Below are positions 49,101 to 62,919 of a DNA stretch of 64,000 bases, piece after piece; the first letter of the stretch is position 1, and the number at the start of each line of letters is the position of its first letter. The notes under the pieces were generated by a model that saw only the letters and a list, made by a program, of their open reading frames with translations, searched no databases and had not been told where the DNA came from. The translations under genes were made by a program, and so were the position numbers. Source of the stretch: Aptenodytes patagonicus (taxonomy: Eukaryota > Chordata > Aves > Sphenisciformes > Spheniscidae). The stretch spans positions 7,222,641 to 7,286,640 of the forward strand of contig NC_134961.1 in NCBI RefSeq assembly GCF_965638725.1, in the 5' to 3' direction.

Positions 49101-50499
49101 TTGCGCAGGCAGCACTGCCTCTGCGCAACGCCACTCGAAAGCACCCGACCTCCCCGTGCGCTTTTACACCGGTGATTAGCGACAACGAAGTCGCTGCAGA
49201 TTAATCCGCTCTGCGCTTATTCCAGCACCTCTTACCCAGTGACTCCCTCGCCTCTCAGCAAGGTGAATTCATCCCCCCACCCCTCCCCGGGAGAGCTCTC
49301 GCGTTGATTTTTCTCCCCTTTCTGCACAGGGGAAAGCAAGGTGAAGGATTTCACGCCACGTGCCCAGCGCCACGCAGCGAGATGCTGGGACTCCTGAGAT
49401 GGGGACGGCGGGGATGGTGCGGTGCAGGAGGTGGGGTGGATGGCACATGGGTCCCCAGGGAAGCACTTTGCTTTCCAAGTGGTAGGGCAAAGCAAACGGC
49501 ACCCTGACCTGCCCCTGTGCATGTGTCACGAGTCCTCGCTCGTGGATGCTTTGCTGCATCACCAGCAATCCCGGCCCCGTCTCCTCCTTCCAGGGCAGCC
49601 AGTGACCGGCGGCGGGGTCTGCACCCCGGCTGGCCTCCTGGCATTGAAAGCCATGTCAAGGGCGCTGCGCCGTGACAGCAGTCAGCATGAGCCAAACCTG
49701 CCCACCCTGTCTCACCTCCTCTCTGCCAGCGTGGTGCAGCTGGTGCAGTCCCTGCCCGTAGCAGGCCTGAAATCAGAGGCAGCAAAATGATGCTTTTTGG
49801 GGGCAGGCTGTGGGGACAGTGTTCCTGGCAGCCTGGGGCAGGCAAATGGGTGCAAAAGCAGGGGCTGGCTGTCCAAGCGTCCCACTCTCCAAAGTCCAGG
49901 TCCCTTCCCTCTGGGACAACCACAACACCTTGCAGAAGAGCTCAGGTAAATACATCCGACCTGCTTTACTCCATCCTGCATGTTCGGTTGCATTCAGTGA
50001 CCCCCTTCACTTCTCCTCCTTGAGGCCACGCTCCATCCCAAAGTCACCTGCGGTGCCATGATGGATGCAAACGCTCTGGGACCTCATGGGCTGAACAGCA
50101 CAACGTGACGCAGACCTTCCCATCACCCTCACGCTCCTCCCTGTGCCGCATCCCTCTGGGCTGCTCGGACCAGGCAGGATCCAGCCCAGAGCAGGGAATG
50201 CAGGAGGTAAACCTGGTGAGCCAGGCAGGGAAGCCAATATTGCATCCACCTCCGCAAGCTCACAGGCACATGCTGGATGGGTCTGGGGGCACTGGGGCAT
50301 CAGCAGGACACACCTCACCACCGCCGTGCTGCTGCATCTGCAGCCCCGAGGCTCAAAAACCCAAACCACCTTTTATTTTATCACTCTTTTTTTTTCACAG
50401 GGCTGTATCTAAGCCGTGCCAGTCCCCTGATCCCCTCTGCATGGGCGACCACCTGCCTGCAGCCTGGGGTCGGTCGCATCTCAGCTCAGTGAAAAGCCA
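43101..50499. other. Noncoding block, no gene seen
   Basis: Unique sequence with AT-richer islands at about 44135-44420 and 46090-46640 (A17-type run near 46498-46514). A CCTCAT/CCCCAG-rich stretch lies at 43800-43860. The segment 49320-49395 weakly resembles the MIR core (CACGTGCCCAGCGCCACGCAG). No exon or RNA gene is supported. Confidence 0.4.
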
Positions 50500-50970
50500 T
50501 GGTGCATCTGAATAGATTTCCACAATGCAAATGTAAAGGCCCCAGTGGGTTTGAATAGGAGCCCTTGAGGTATTATCTCAGCAGTGCCTCGAGGCAACCA
50601 CCTGAATCCTTCCGTGACTGCTGCACAAACCCGAAATGTCTCCAGTGGCTGGGGATTATGGACAGACCTTGCAGAGGAGCGCCCAGGCCACTGCAGCCTG
50701 CACCATCAGCTCTCAGATGCCCCCACGTGCGCCCAACCCTCAAAAAACAAGGCACAGTGACGCTAAGATGACCAAGGCCCAGATGCCAAGGCAAGAAACC
50801 AAGCTGAAGTTTTCACATTAATCATATCGAACTCTATTCTTTTTCATCTATTTCAAGGCAAGTCAAGAAGAGGCTCACACTCTCCCCTGGCAAACCACAG
50901 AGGATGACGTGAGCCTGTCTCTTGCATTGCAAGTAGAGTGTGTCAAGCAATTAGCAAGTAATCAGGAATT
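50500..50970. other. AT-richer unique island with a perfect octamer
   Basis: The segment includes ATGCAAAT at 50525-50532 and TTAATCATATCG at 50818-50829 in otherwise non-repetitive sequence. It is a candidate conserved noncoding element. One octamer in a window this size is expected by chance, so the call rests on base composition. Confidence 0.3.
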
Positions 50971-53900
50971 CAGATAGGGTGGGCAGGATACGATCCCTCA
51001 AAGCTCTGGCACGAGCAAAACACACCCCGGAGTTTCCCATCAGGCATGGAAGGCAGTAGAGGGAGCAGGGGCTGTTGGTGAGCTCTCGGGGAGCAGAGCA
51101 GACACCATGCCAGCGGAGCCCGCCGCCATAAACCATCTCGCGTTTAGCCTGTGCTGTAGCTAAGAGGCCCCAGGCGTTCAAGCACAGATTTTCCCTCACT
51201 CGCTCCCGACGTCAGGAAGGTGGCCAGGGCAATTCAAAGTGCTGGTCCTCGGGCGTCCTGCAGACCTGCCGAGTCACCCAAGCACCCTTGCGCATGTCCC
51301 ATCTCTGGGTGTTTCGGTGTTGCATTGACTCTTGCTGCTGTCACCAGTTTTACTCCCTGCAGCTCTGACCGTGCCGGTTTCCGCTCAGCATCCTTCCAGC
51401 AGCCCAAATCCTGCTCTCCTGGAAGTTAGGGGCAAAACCGATGCGAGAGAAGGAGCACGCCTTCAGTGCTCGCTCCGTTAAGCTGTTTCCACTTTGGTCC
51501 CCCAGTTCTGCTAAAACCACATCACACAAAGCCCTGGCACAGCACACAAGCGGTACGGTACCATTACACCGAGCTGGGCTCTGCCAGCATGGAGTGCACC
51601 GAGAGCACCCTGGAGGGGGGACGCGCCGGCTCGCAGCCACCCCAGACACCTCACGGGTCCCCACGAGCACCCAACCAGCCCCGCAAGAAGAGAGGGAGGA
51701 TTATCCCGGGGTGCGAGCTGCCATCCTGGGTGCACACCTCCCTCCGGGCGCGGGGCCCAGGGCGCAGAAGGAGCCGGCGCGACGGGCGGGTTGCAAAGGG
51801 GACGCCTAATCTGCCACCCGCCCTTTCTCCTCTCCATTGCCAAGGTAGCAGCAGACAATGCTATCTGCTGGGTTGTCAGCCGTCCCTCCTCCCGCCGTCT
51901 CTTTAGCCAGAAAACTCTCCATCTGTCTCCAGATGGGGTGTTTCTACCACTCCAGTCAAACCGATTCAGAGTGGAACAATGATGCTTTGTTAACAAAACA
52001 ATTTTTGTGTGTCAAGCCCTCCTTCTTGCGGTTTTTTTTCCCCCCAGTCCCCAGTGGGTCAGCTTTGTGTGGCGTCCTACATTTTGTTGTTTCTTTCACA
52101 TTTTAAAGGCTCCGTATTTTAGTACAAAAGGTGCCTGCGGAGCAGCTTTTATCTGCGAGGCAAGATTTGACACATACGCAGATCACAATTGCGACAGGAG
52201 GTTCGTGATGTGGTGGTTAAGGGTGGTGTCAGGACCTTCAGAGTGATGAAGCATTATTTCCAGTGATTTTTGCCTCCAGGATGAAAATTAGAGCTGGTCC
52301 TACGCTGCATATAAGGCTTCTGTGAGCTGGAATCCCCCAAGGACTCGTGCAGGGAGCAACGAGAGAAAGTTTGAGCTTGCTTTTGCGCAGGGCAGGCGTC
52401 AGCCGTGTCCACCCGTCCTTCTCGTGTCCTCCTGTGCAGGACAGGGCACCTCTCTCAGCTTGCGAGGGGAAGGGACGGGTACGCAGAGCAAATCTACGTG
52501 CCTGTGAGTAAACCACAACCCTCTCCCCAGCACAAACCCCACGGTGGTCAGGAAGGTGAAATCTCAGCCTTCCCGTGGCCAGAGCCTCCAAACGAAGATC
52601 CTGGGGTGCACTTGACTTCTCCCCAGCTACTTGGGGTTGGATTATCCCCCTCGACCCGCTCCCTTACCCAGCAGCAGGAAGATCTCTCTTTTCTCTTCCA
52701 AATACATCTCCACCACACAGGGCTCCAAGAAAATCAGCTCTTCCTTTCCCCCCCCCCTCCTCTCTTATTTTTTGCCTTGAAGCAACAAGCACACAAACCA
52801 CCTTCTGCTCTGCACATAACCAGCAACTCACAGCACCTAACCAACCCGCTGGCTCCAAAGCAAACAGCTTTGTGTTCCTAAGCGGGCTGGCAATTCCTAC
52901 ACAAGTGGGACTTTTTCTTCCAGCTCCCCCCACGTTTGCAGGGAAGTTCCCTCCTCCTTCCTGTCCTCAGGTAACTGCATCTACATGGAAACACCAATAT
53001 TTTTATGAGTCACCCCCCTTCTTCCCCCCTCCTGCTCTGTGGCCAACACCCCTCTGCTTTCAAGATCAAAGCCGAAGGGTACCAGCTGTGTCACGTCCTT
53101 TCCTCTCCAGCCCTTTCCATCTCCATTTGCAGCCGTCGCCAGCGTGAGCCCCTGCTGTTCTGACAGCGCTTTGTGCTGCCCGTTCAACGCCGCAGTTCCG
53201 TGCCCGCCGTCTGCTCCCCCTCCACCCCACTCCTGCCATCCCCGCTCCCGCTCCAGCCGCACCGGGAACACAGGGAACCCTCCGGAGCTCTTGGCTTGGT
53301 CCCCGCCGGCACGCACGGGAGCTGCCCCGCCGGCCACCTCGGCTGCTGCCCTGCCTGTCATGTGCTGCTTTGGAGGAAGAAATGTGCTCAGAGAAGAGAG
53401 AAACAGGATAATCTGCTTCCACTGAAATCCCATCCTAATTCCCCATGTCTGGAAACTCCTCTGCAGACCGGAGCACGAGACTGCATCTCGCTTCCAAAAC
53501 AGCAACTCCATGGGGACCTTCGCTCTGGGCTCGTTTCGGCACGGGTACAACCTCAGCCGGGAAAGTCCAGGTACTTCTGAGAAAGCGGCCGAGGGAACAG
53601 AAATCTCCCTCCATGTTCAAATGCTGCTGAACACCTCACGCAGCCCTCCGTGCTGCAGCAGGGATTTGCAATGCGACGGGATAATTAGCGTCAGGGATGC
53701 GCTTCTTGCTGCATCCAGGAATACATGTCCATTTTTGGCCTCCGAGGGAGCACCGCTCATGCACCCTCGATGGAGGCTATTTCCATTCGCAGCAACTCAC
53801 AGGTCTGACGGGTCCGTCTTCGGGCAGTACGCCCCATCCTTCGTGGCATCTCGTCTTGACCGCACCACGTGCACCTCCTGGGTGCTGCGATCGTACGTTT

Positions 53901-56900
53901 AGCAGCGTTACAATCCCCGCTTCCCAACACCACGCTGTAACTCTTAGCCGGAATCCAACTCAGAGTTGTCTCTTCTACAAGGACTTTGAAGAAAGCATCG
54001 CACAGAATTAAGTCTCAGTGCTTTTTATATGTAAAACGCTGAATTTAGCTGCTAATGGCAATTCCCAGCAGAAAAGGATGGTTAGTAGTGGCGGGTATAT
54101 TTATGAATACTTTTTAAGCAAATGCTGTGAGGCGGGAAATCTATCGGTCCTCGTGGAAAGCTCCCCCGTTTGCTGCTGCAGGCATGTAAATGCAAAGTTT
54201 CAACATGGCTTTTGCATTTTGTGCTCTGCTACACACATCCCTCTCGAACCTCTTCTCTCAGAAACGGTTTCTCAGCCTCTCTCCCACGGTCACACGTGTG
54301 TCACCGTGACCTGCCCGGCTCAGAGAGGGAGGCAGCATCTCCGTCCTTCACCAGACACTCCACTGACTTGCCGGTAAATAAAGGTCAGGGGATCTACTTG
54401 ACTGGTCTCCTCAGCCGCTCTCTCCAAAGTGGTAAAGGGCTGACATATAAAATACCCATGTCCTGGATTTCTGGGAGGTTTTCACTGAGAGCACATTATT
54501 TCTCCCCAGCAAAGCCAGGAAAGAATTTACAGTTGGTCAGGGCAGCGAGATTGCTCTGCTTTCTCTTTCCTGGGACAGAAACCCAGTTTGAAACAGATTG
54601 CTAGCAGCTAAATGCAAGTTCCTTAGCAGCTTCCAGGGTGAAAATATTCCCTCTCCAGATCTCCTTTTATGTCCACAACACATTATTCCGGTGGAGGGCT
54701 CTCTTGCTAAGAAAAGCTGTGATAACTCCCAGCCCTGTCTCCAAAGTGGTTCAGGTATGGGAGCCAGCTCCCCTGCAAGCATCCCTTGGTCCTACTGCCC
54801 AGCTGAGATGTCCTTAATTCCTCCATCTGTCCCCTCCAGGCTTTGGCTGGCTCGGCTCTCAGACGGTGAATACATACAGCAGGCTGCAAGGCTGCATCTC
54901 CTAAATGTACGCTTCTCCCGCAGCTTCAGAAGAAATGATGTCTGCTAAGTCCCCCAGCCCGCTCCTGGGTGCTTCTGGGGCTTTCCATGCTAAGCCGCCT
55001 TTGTCCCGCATGCCGCATGCAGACAGACAGGAGGTTCACACCAAAATCCACCTCTCCTCTCTGCCTTTAACTGAACCAAAACAAAAAACAGATGGAAAAT
55101 CAAATGCTGGCACCGTGAAGCATGTGAGCTGCACTTGCACCAGCCCTCCTGGAGCTGCAGAGTGTACTCCCTCCTGCTCCAGGGTCCCAGGGCAAAGCCA
55201 GCCTTCCCCAAAAGGGTTATCGCTGGGGGGGGGGTCCCGCTAATCCCCCCTGCCAACCACCGAGCAGCATGGAGGTGGAGGGGACAGAGGGAAAGAAGGG
55301 AAAGCAAGAGGCGAGAGCAGACTTAGCGTTCCGCACTTTACGATAGCCCAGGAGGAACAGTTTCGTCTTCCAAGCAGGATTTCCGTGATGGTTGCACACC
55401 GAATAGCAGTGGGACAGCCATATACTGGACACTGAGCTGCTTTTAACCGAGCTCCATCCACCCCACACGCTCCCCGAGGCAGAGCCCCTGCAGAAGAAAT
55501 AGCTTGTGACCACAGAATTAAGACTGCGCCCTAATGAATGCACGCCACTCTGCCAGACGTAAGCTGCTCAGGTGTCTTTAATACGGGGATTTCTTACGTG
55601 CTCAGCTCCTGACTTTGTAACCTTAATCATGTATTTTTTAGTGTTGTGTTTGTGCGCACGTGAGCTTATCTTCTTTTACCACAGCCTCTTCTTTTCACCA
55701 TCTTTCTAGGGTAAACAATACCCAGACTTTTCCATGTCCCTCCTTGGGACCGCACCAGCGTCCCTAAACTTCCCTGAACGCTCCTCAATTTTGCAATCGC
55801 CCCTCCGAACCAGGGTGAGCCCTGCAGCGCAGCGACGAGGCTGTCGCAGATTCGACTCCAGTTCCCGCTGGAGCCTTCCTCGCCCGCCGATGCTCGGAGG
55901 TCGCTCCCGCGTGCAGACGAGTGCCCGATAGCCCCTGTGCCATGCCAATGCTCGCCGCGCGGCACGGCAGCAGGAAGAGAGGGAGCTGAGAGAGCCTGCG
56001 GTGGGGGCAGGGGCCGACGGCGTGTTTGTGGAGTAACGTTCAAACTGCCGTAACGGATTGCCTTGTTTACACTGGGCCCAGGGAAAATCACTCCAGGGAT
56101 GGAGACGGAGAAGCGTCCAGAAGCCTCTCAGAGCAGGGGAAGCTCTGCATCCTCCTGCCTCTTACTTTTGCTTTCAAAACACACACACACACCCCCGCCG
56201 CTGTCAAGGCGCGGAAGCTTTAAAATCACTGTAGTTAAGTACGGGAGGGATGAGGAAAGGGAAGGAAAAGAGTCCTCTGATGGGAATGTGGCTCTTCCGC
56301 GGGAGTGCGGGCTCCTCCTCGCCGAGAGGAGTCCTTGGTACCCAAGGATGCACCAAGAAGGGTCGCCGGGCCGGGGGCTGCTGCAAGGAGTTGCCACGAC
56401 ATGCTAGGAGAGGGAGAAGAAGAAATAGGAACCACCTTAAGGGAGGGGAGCCGCCAGCAGAACAGTTAAAAATGACTAAATACTTTCCCAATATCACTCT
56501 TCCACGTAAGCACTGCTGTAATTGCCCTTGGGATGTTGCACAACGGCGAGAGGGAGGGGCAGGTGCTGGCAGGGCGGGCAGGGAGGGAGGCGTCCCCGGC
56601 CAGCTGCCGCACCAAAAGGCATGCAAACCTCCGTCCCAGGCGCTGCTGTCATCGAGGAGAGACTCTCAGCGTTGCCGCACGGACGTCTCTGCCACCTCGG
56701 GGCCCTGCTGCTGGATTTAGCCCCCGAGGGGCCGTTCCTCGCGGGAGCTGGAGGGCTCCCGGGAGGAGTCACTCCTCACGCCTCTAAGACACAGCGGGCT
56801 GCCCCGGGGAGCAAGAGCGAAAGGCGAGGAGGACCAGAGCCCACGTTGCACTGTGTGGCAAAAAAAAAAAAAAAAAAAAGCTAAAGAAAAAGAGAGAGAT

Positions 56901-58680
56901 ATAAGGGCTTCATTCAAGAGCTCTCGCTCTCTGGAAGTCTCACGCAGAGCAGCTGGTCTTTAAGACAGTCGCAAGCATGACATGCAAGCACAGAGCGGTT
57001 ACATTTCTGGGTGCTTTTATTAGTGACACTCAGACAGGGGCATCCACTCGACCCCCGCGCGAAGGAAAACGGCTGACTCATTCTTCCAGCGATGCTCAAG
57101 AGCAGGGACACGGCGCTCTGTAGCAGCAGTGTGGGTCCTCTCCCGCTTCGTAAGCCAGATCACCGGATCCGGGCTCGGATACCACGCACGTACGCACACA
57201 CCAGCTAATCCGCAGATGCGCTGGGTCCCTGGATAGAGCATCCGCAGCCTTTGCTTCCAAAAGCAGCGCGCTGATGCTCGAGTCGAAAGGGAAACCTCTG
57301 AGAGATGCAGTCTCGAGGTTTAAAACATCTGTGGGCCACCAGCCATTAAATAGGATGCTATGCTGGTTTGCTGCTATCGGGTCTTACGCCAGGTTCATCA
57401 CTGTGCCGGCTGGGTACCGTCCAGCAATGCATTAAGTGATGTGACTATTTCTGTTCTCATCACATGTTTGCTCTCATCCTCTCCAGGGTGTGTGTGGGGG
57501 GGGAAAAAAACACACATTCGTTATGGAGTGTCTTATTTTGGTAAGGCTTTTCCTTTCTCTGCGTAACGCGTGCTGTTGGGCTGTTGGCAGAGGAGAAGGG
57601 GGATTTTATTTTCCTAATATCCATGTACTCAGGTATTTTCTGTTCAAGGAGGCAAAGTCAAAGAAATGCTAATCAAATATCCAGGAGTGCACAGTGCTGA
57701 CATCTGCACCTCGCTACTATATGGCCTTTCATTAGCATTACCTAAATGTACGACCATACCAAGAGCAGATTTCCTTAGCAACAGGGCTGCCTTCATATTT
57801 CCTCCCCACTACCCCCTGCCCTTAGAAGAAAAATGACTTCAGCTCTTTTGCAGAGCAGTGCTCACAGCCACTCCGCGATGCAGCAGTGCTACACAACGCT
57901 GCCGGGCTTACTATATGCTGCATCTGGGACGCTTTCCTCTCTACGCCGGGACCCGCGAGCCATAAAGCAACCTCTTGACTTAGCTCTTCTGTACAGCCAC
58001 AATAAAACTCCTCTCTTTTCCTAACGGAGCATATGCAAAACAGCCCTGTAACGGCAGAGGGGGGATCCTCTCCTCCAGATGACTTACAGCTCCCCTCGCC
58101 GAGGGAGGATGTCCAGCACACATGGCGGTGCCGGCATCGCCGGCTGCAGCCTCCTCCGCTCCCCGTCACCTGGTCACGGGGTGCCGACTGCCCTCCTCCC
58201 CAGACCGCATTTTAAGCCACCTTCGCCTTGGGCAGGGAGCTGCCAACCCCTCCTCTCCCCGGATCTGGGCCAGAAAGACTGAACACTTCATCCTCTGCGC
58301 TCTCCCCCGGTGCCACAGCCTGGTGCGCTGGGCTATTTTAAGAGCTCGTCTGGGAGACTGGCACACGCACCGCGCTGCCGGGAACTCCCTGCTTCTGTTT
58401 CAAAAAAGCTGGAGGCTGGGAGCCTGCTGGGACTCACCCCTGTGATTCCCAAGGTCTGACCCTCCTCTCGCTGGGACTGGCGCAACGCTGCTGAGTCAAA
58501 CGGAATTAGTCCCAATTAGCACTGGTGAAACGGGAGGAGAATCGTGCCCTCCCCGGCATTTCAACCCCTCCGGGCCGGAGGCTGTAACCACTAAGCCTCC
58601 CCCTCCAGCTATGCCCCTGCTGTTCACCTCCCTGCTCTCAAACCCGCTCGGTCTGTGTCGCCGTTCCCTGCCCTTTCCAC
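50971..58680. other. Noncoding block with several AT-richer islands
   Basis: Islands are at about 51930-52330, 53890-54210 and 57240-57850 (CATTAGCATTACC near 57731). An A19-type run is at 56861-56879 and a (CA)n stretch at 56179-56192. Open frames are unlike known proteins. Compared with 10-40 kb the GC content is lower and tandem repeats are rare, which suggests a change of sequence class upstream of the RAI1 5' region. Confidence 0.4.
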
Positions 58681-58930
58681 ACGGATACTCTCTCCCTTTC
58701 CCATTACGATAGGGTCTTTGATTGCACGATCTCATAACTATAATGAGACAAATATTTATTTTGCAGATATGGGTTAATCAGACCAAAGGTATAGAAATAT
58801 TTCATGCGCTAATCAGAGTACCTTCAGCAATCAGTATAGTAAATAACTCAGGTAAATTAACATAGGAGAGTTCCCTTATCAGGTTTTAGTCTCAGATATA
58901 TGTGCATTAAGGACTAATTTGCCCTCCCCC
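58681..58930. other. AT-rich unique island, candidate conserved noncoding element
   Basis: Dense homeodomain-like and GATA/forkhead-like cores (GCGCTAATCAG, GGGTTAATCAG, TAAATAACTC, TTATCAGG) occur in non-repetitive sequence with no notable open frame. TAATCAGA recurs twice at 58774-58781 and 58811-58818. Confidence 0.4.
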
Positions 58931-61900
58931 CTCAGATCTGGGCTGGAGCCCAAGATGAGGTTCAGACCAAGGTTCCCTCCCATCAGCTTTCACAGGAGCT
59001 GTGCGGGCTTTGCTCCTGGCAGGATCAGACGCCGGGATGAATATTCAGCAGCGCAATCGCCTCGCCTTTGTTTTCTGTGCTCTGCACCTTTAAATTTCCA
59101 AGGGCTCCGCTGTTTGCAGCGCAGACAGCCTTTTTGCATTCAGTTCATCGCAAGCTGACACAGAAGACACGATGGAGCAGGTTGTGTCTCCTGCTCTGAG
59201 CCCTTCACGCCGCTCTGGCAGCGTTCAGGGGCCATATTAAGAGCCGCGAGTAATTAGCGAATTCCTCCTGCCCCAGCGTGGCGCGGAGCAGCCGTACGCG
59301 GCACCTCGTGGCAGGTTGGCGGTGGCTGGCCGGCCGTACGTGGTGCCAAGAGCAGAGGTGCAGCAGTGGCTGCGGGGATGCTGGGCTCCCGTGCGGGTCC
59401 GGAGGGGCTGAGAGTGGGACCAGCCAAGTGAGAGCCCAAGAAGGGCTCTTTGCTGCAACGGGCCTTCCCGCGGTGCTCGCCCAAGCTCCTGCAAATTAGC
59501 GGTCCCAGGAGACACCTTACGTGTGAGTGCAAGAGCTGCCCAGATCCCCCGGCCTCAGTGTCCCTTGCTCAGGTGTCCCCAAACCAGAACCGGCTGTGCT
59601 GCTGCCCCAAAGCAGCTCCTACAACTGCATTTTCCCAGTTTTGCTCAGAAAAAGCTCCCGCAGAGGAAATACGGAGGACCTGGAGATTCTGCCCTTGCCT
59701 CTGTCGTGTTTTGGGATCCCCGAGAACAAAAAAGCACCGGAGGAATGGCAGGCATTATAGTAACGATGGTGACAAATTTAATTAGAGCAGGAAGCTCTGG
59801 AGTGGATTTCAAATGGCAACACGGCATTTTGTGTGAAAGCATTGCCTTGCTCCCCCCTTTCCCTCCCCGCCTCCACCGCGCGGCTCCATCCAAACCCACC
59901 CCACCCCGCGGGATGCGTCCCTCTAATTTTCCCACATGTCGTCCCCTTCATTCCCCCACCCCCCCCCCACCCCACCCCGCCAAGGACCGACACATTCCCG
60001 TGGTCTGGAAAATGCAACCGTAGAGCAATTCAATAATAGAGCGGCCAGATGTGCAACAGTATATCCAACATGTCATTCAAAGGACCCCTTCAGTGGAGCC
60101 GAGACATGCTATCCCGCAATCTTAACTAATACATCCTGGGGCCCTGGAGGAGTTGATGGATGTATACAATTCCCTTTCCTACAGCTGTGGTCCCTTTTAG
60201 AGGGGGCATCCAGACTCAACAATAGCCCCGCTGTTGCTTTCAAGACAGAACCTCTTCAGACAAACCGGGCTTAATCCTGACCCCGCTTACGCCTGCCCGG
60301 ACTCTGCCGAGGTCGGCGGGGTTTCGGAGCCAAGGGCTGAGGGCAGGATCCGGCCTCGCGGAGACGACGTCTGCCGTTTCACCTTGTGCTACAGCCTCTG
60401 AGAAACCCCGGTAACTGGTTGGAATATAACCACCTTGGGGAAAAGGCAAGCGGAGAGGAGCAGGTAATAAGATTTCTAACTGGTGCTGGTAGAAAGAAGG
60501 AAGTAATATAACAGTTTAATTAATCTATGCCTATTAGCGTTATTAAAGAAAACAGGGAGCTATTGGAGATTTACCTCGGAGAATATCATCAAACGGGGAC
60601 CTTCTGCGGGGAATTTTATGTCTCTGTGCCCAATTTATAACCAGCACGGAGGTGTGGTGTTAGTGACAGCCAGTGCTGAAATGTCACAGTGCTTAGAAGT
60701 CATTAGCTGGGGACACAGGGAGAGAGAAAGAGAGGATGGAGGAGGGGACAAGGGAGAAATGGGGAAGGAAGGAAAAGGAATTAATTTAATTAAAAATATC
60801 TTTAGAGCCTGTCTCTTGATTTGTGTGGTTTTGGGGCTTGGCAGAGATGCTGAGAACGGTGTGGAAGGAAAATCAAGGTTGCTGGGGCTTTTTGAAGCTG
60901 ATAAAAAAAAATAAGCACACTTTTCATGTTCAGGAAGATAAATCCCCATTTTCTCAGTCTCAAGACAATCCAGTTATTTACTGACAGTTTTACTGTGAAA
61001 TAAAAAGGGCTTTAAGCTTCTTTCTACTTGATGTCTCCATAGCCTGAATATTATTAGATCCCAGCCTGGTGCAGCTGGAGTTTTGGTTAATAAATTTAAC
61101 GTCATTAGACAGAAAAGCCTTCTACTGAATGTTGCAATTCTTTTTTTTGTTCTTTTTTTTTTTTTGCCGTTGCAGTCAGACTGTATGTAGGTGGTAAGAA
61201 TCAAAAGAAAGGAAGTTCGCTTGGCAAATAGGGGAGTGCTAAAAAAAGGTTTCGCTCGGGCTCGGGTTCGGTGCAAGGGTGTTTTGCCCATAGACGAGGC
61301 AGGGCTGAGCCCCCACGGGCAGACGCACCCCACCGCCGCGGCGGCTCCAGTTTCGCAGCATCTCTCCGCGAAACACTCCTGCTTTCACAGCGATGGGGTG
61401 TCCTGGGGTGCTCGGCCCACCCGAGGGGACAGCACTGCGGGTGGCCGTGCCTGCCGGGACGGTGAGGTCTTGCGTGGTGGTGTTACGCCGGGGCAGGGGC
61501 TGCGCTTAGGGTGGTTTTTCTGAAAGGAAGAGTCTTCTTTTCCACCCAAGGTCCGCCTCGGGGCCATCACAAGGCCAAGGGTTGACGCAGCAAAACACAC
61601 CTCGGTGGGACAAGGTGGGGAAACAGCCATGATGGGGTGGGCGAGGAGAAGGCGGATGGTGGCGGGGCCTCCGTCTTCCCCCACGGGGAGCCAGGCAGCT
61701 GCGGCCCCTCAGAGCAGGGCTCACTCCCGTGGAGGGAGAGCTCTCACCCCAAAGCAGGCAGGGCCCCGTTCTCCCCTCAGGGTAGCCACCATCTTGCATC
61801 TCCCCCTGCCACCCCCTCTCCTCAGCTGCTGCCCTCCCGCTGCCGCCCCCGCCATGGCTGTGTGCCTTCTCCTGCCAGGAAACACGCCGGCTGGGAGGAA

Positions 61901-62919
61901 GACGCCGAGGAAGACGCTGCAGCACTCTCGTCCCCCTGCCACGCACCCAGCTCGCTTCTTCCCCAGCTCCTGCCTCGCCACAAGCAGACGGCTGCCATGG
62001 CCGGGCCCTCCTTCCCCACCGACAAGCCTGAAGCGTGGTGGGGTTGGAGGGGATGCTTAATTCTGGGGAGCTGATCCCTGCTGGTTGGCTAAAACATGTC
62101 CCACATGGTGGGTTTCTAACCCCAAAACGCCACGGGTGTTGTGGACACCAGGAGAGGGCTTTGATGGCAGGAGCGGGGCCCTGAGCCACCTCCCACCCGG
62201 TGGCCCCGCGGCCACGGGTTTCACCCCATGCAGAAAGAGCCTCCGCGTCCAAGATAAGCCCTTTTACAAAATAAATAGCGGTGGCTGGAAGCGGAGAAGC
62301 AGAAGAGGGGTCTCGGGAAGATAGCGAGGGGCCAGGGCTGGCCGGGGACGGGCAGGGACGGTTGCGGAGCCGGGGGCTGCCGGGACGGGAAGGAAGTGGT
62401 TGTTGTGGGAGTAACGTCAGGAAGAGCCTCCGCTGGGGCCCGGGCGGGCAGGGAGAGGGGAAGATCAGAGAGTTCACGGGATGGGGACGGGGAGGAAGAG
62501 CTCGAGGGAGAGGAGGCCGAGGGGAAGGGTCCGGTGTGGGGACGGGGAGGGGGGCGAGCCCCCGGGCAGCGGTGTGCCGGGAGACGCCTGTCCTGGGAGC
62601 ACAACCGACCCCAAAACGCTGCTGGATTCGGTTTACCTCCCTGCCCAAAGCGATTTCTAAAAAAGGTTGCTTTTTTTTTTTTTTTTTAAAAAATAAAATC
62701 CCCCCCTCCGGTGAATAAAAGCAAAACAAAAAATCGCAAGAAGCGAGGCCGGGTAATTAGCAGCAGATGGCTCGCGATGACAGGTACCTTCATACCTGTG
62801 CACCCCTACTTAACAGCCTTCGCACTTGGAGGTGCTCCCAGATCCGCGGCTCTCGCCAGCCGAACAATCGCAGCCCGGCTAGAGGCACCGCTACGGGAGT
62901 GCAGACAGCAGCGCCGTGA
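58931..62919. other. Noncoding block: AT-rich islands and a GC-rich stretch at 61.6-62.6 kb
   Basis: AT-richer unique islands lie at 60020-60260 and 60430-61240. A GC-rich stretch at 62280-62610 contains a CRE-like TGACGTTAC (minus strand, 62418-62410) and a minus-strand AG|GTAAAC donor-like site near 62635. This would suit a distal first exon or promoter, but there is no coding homology and no transcript evidence. The long minus-strand open frame across 61506-62729 is low complexity and I do not call it. Confidence 0.3.

Noticed and set aside
17048..50532. Three perfect ATGCAAAT octamers (17048, 44335, 50525)
   Set aside because: About two hits on either strand are expected by chance in 64 kb, so the count is not meaningful.
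55800..55880. tRNA-like B-box (GATTCGACTCC)
   Set aside because: No matching A-box at the right distance and no cloverleaf could be drawn.
61506..62729. 407-residue minus-strand open frame
   Set aside because: Pro/Arg/Ser-rich, starts in a poly-Lys homopolymer run, and matches no family I know.
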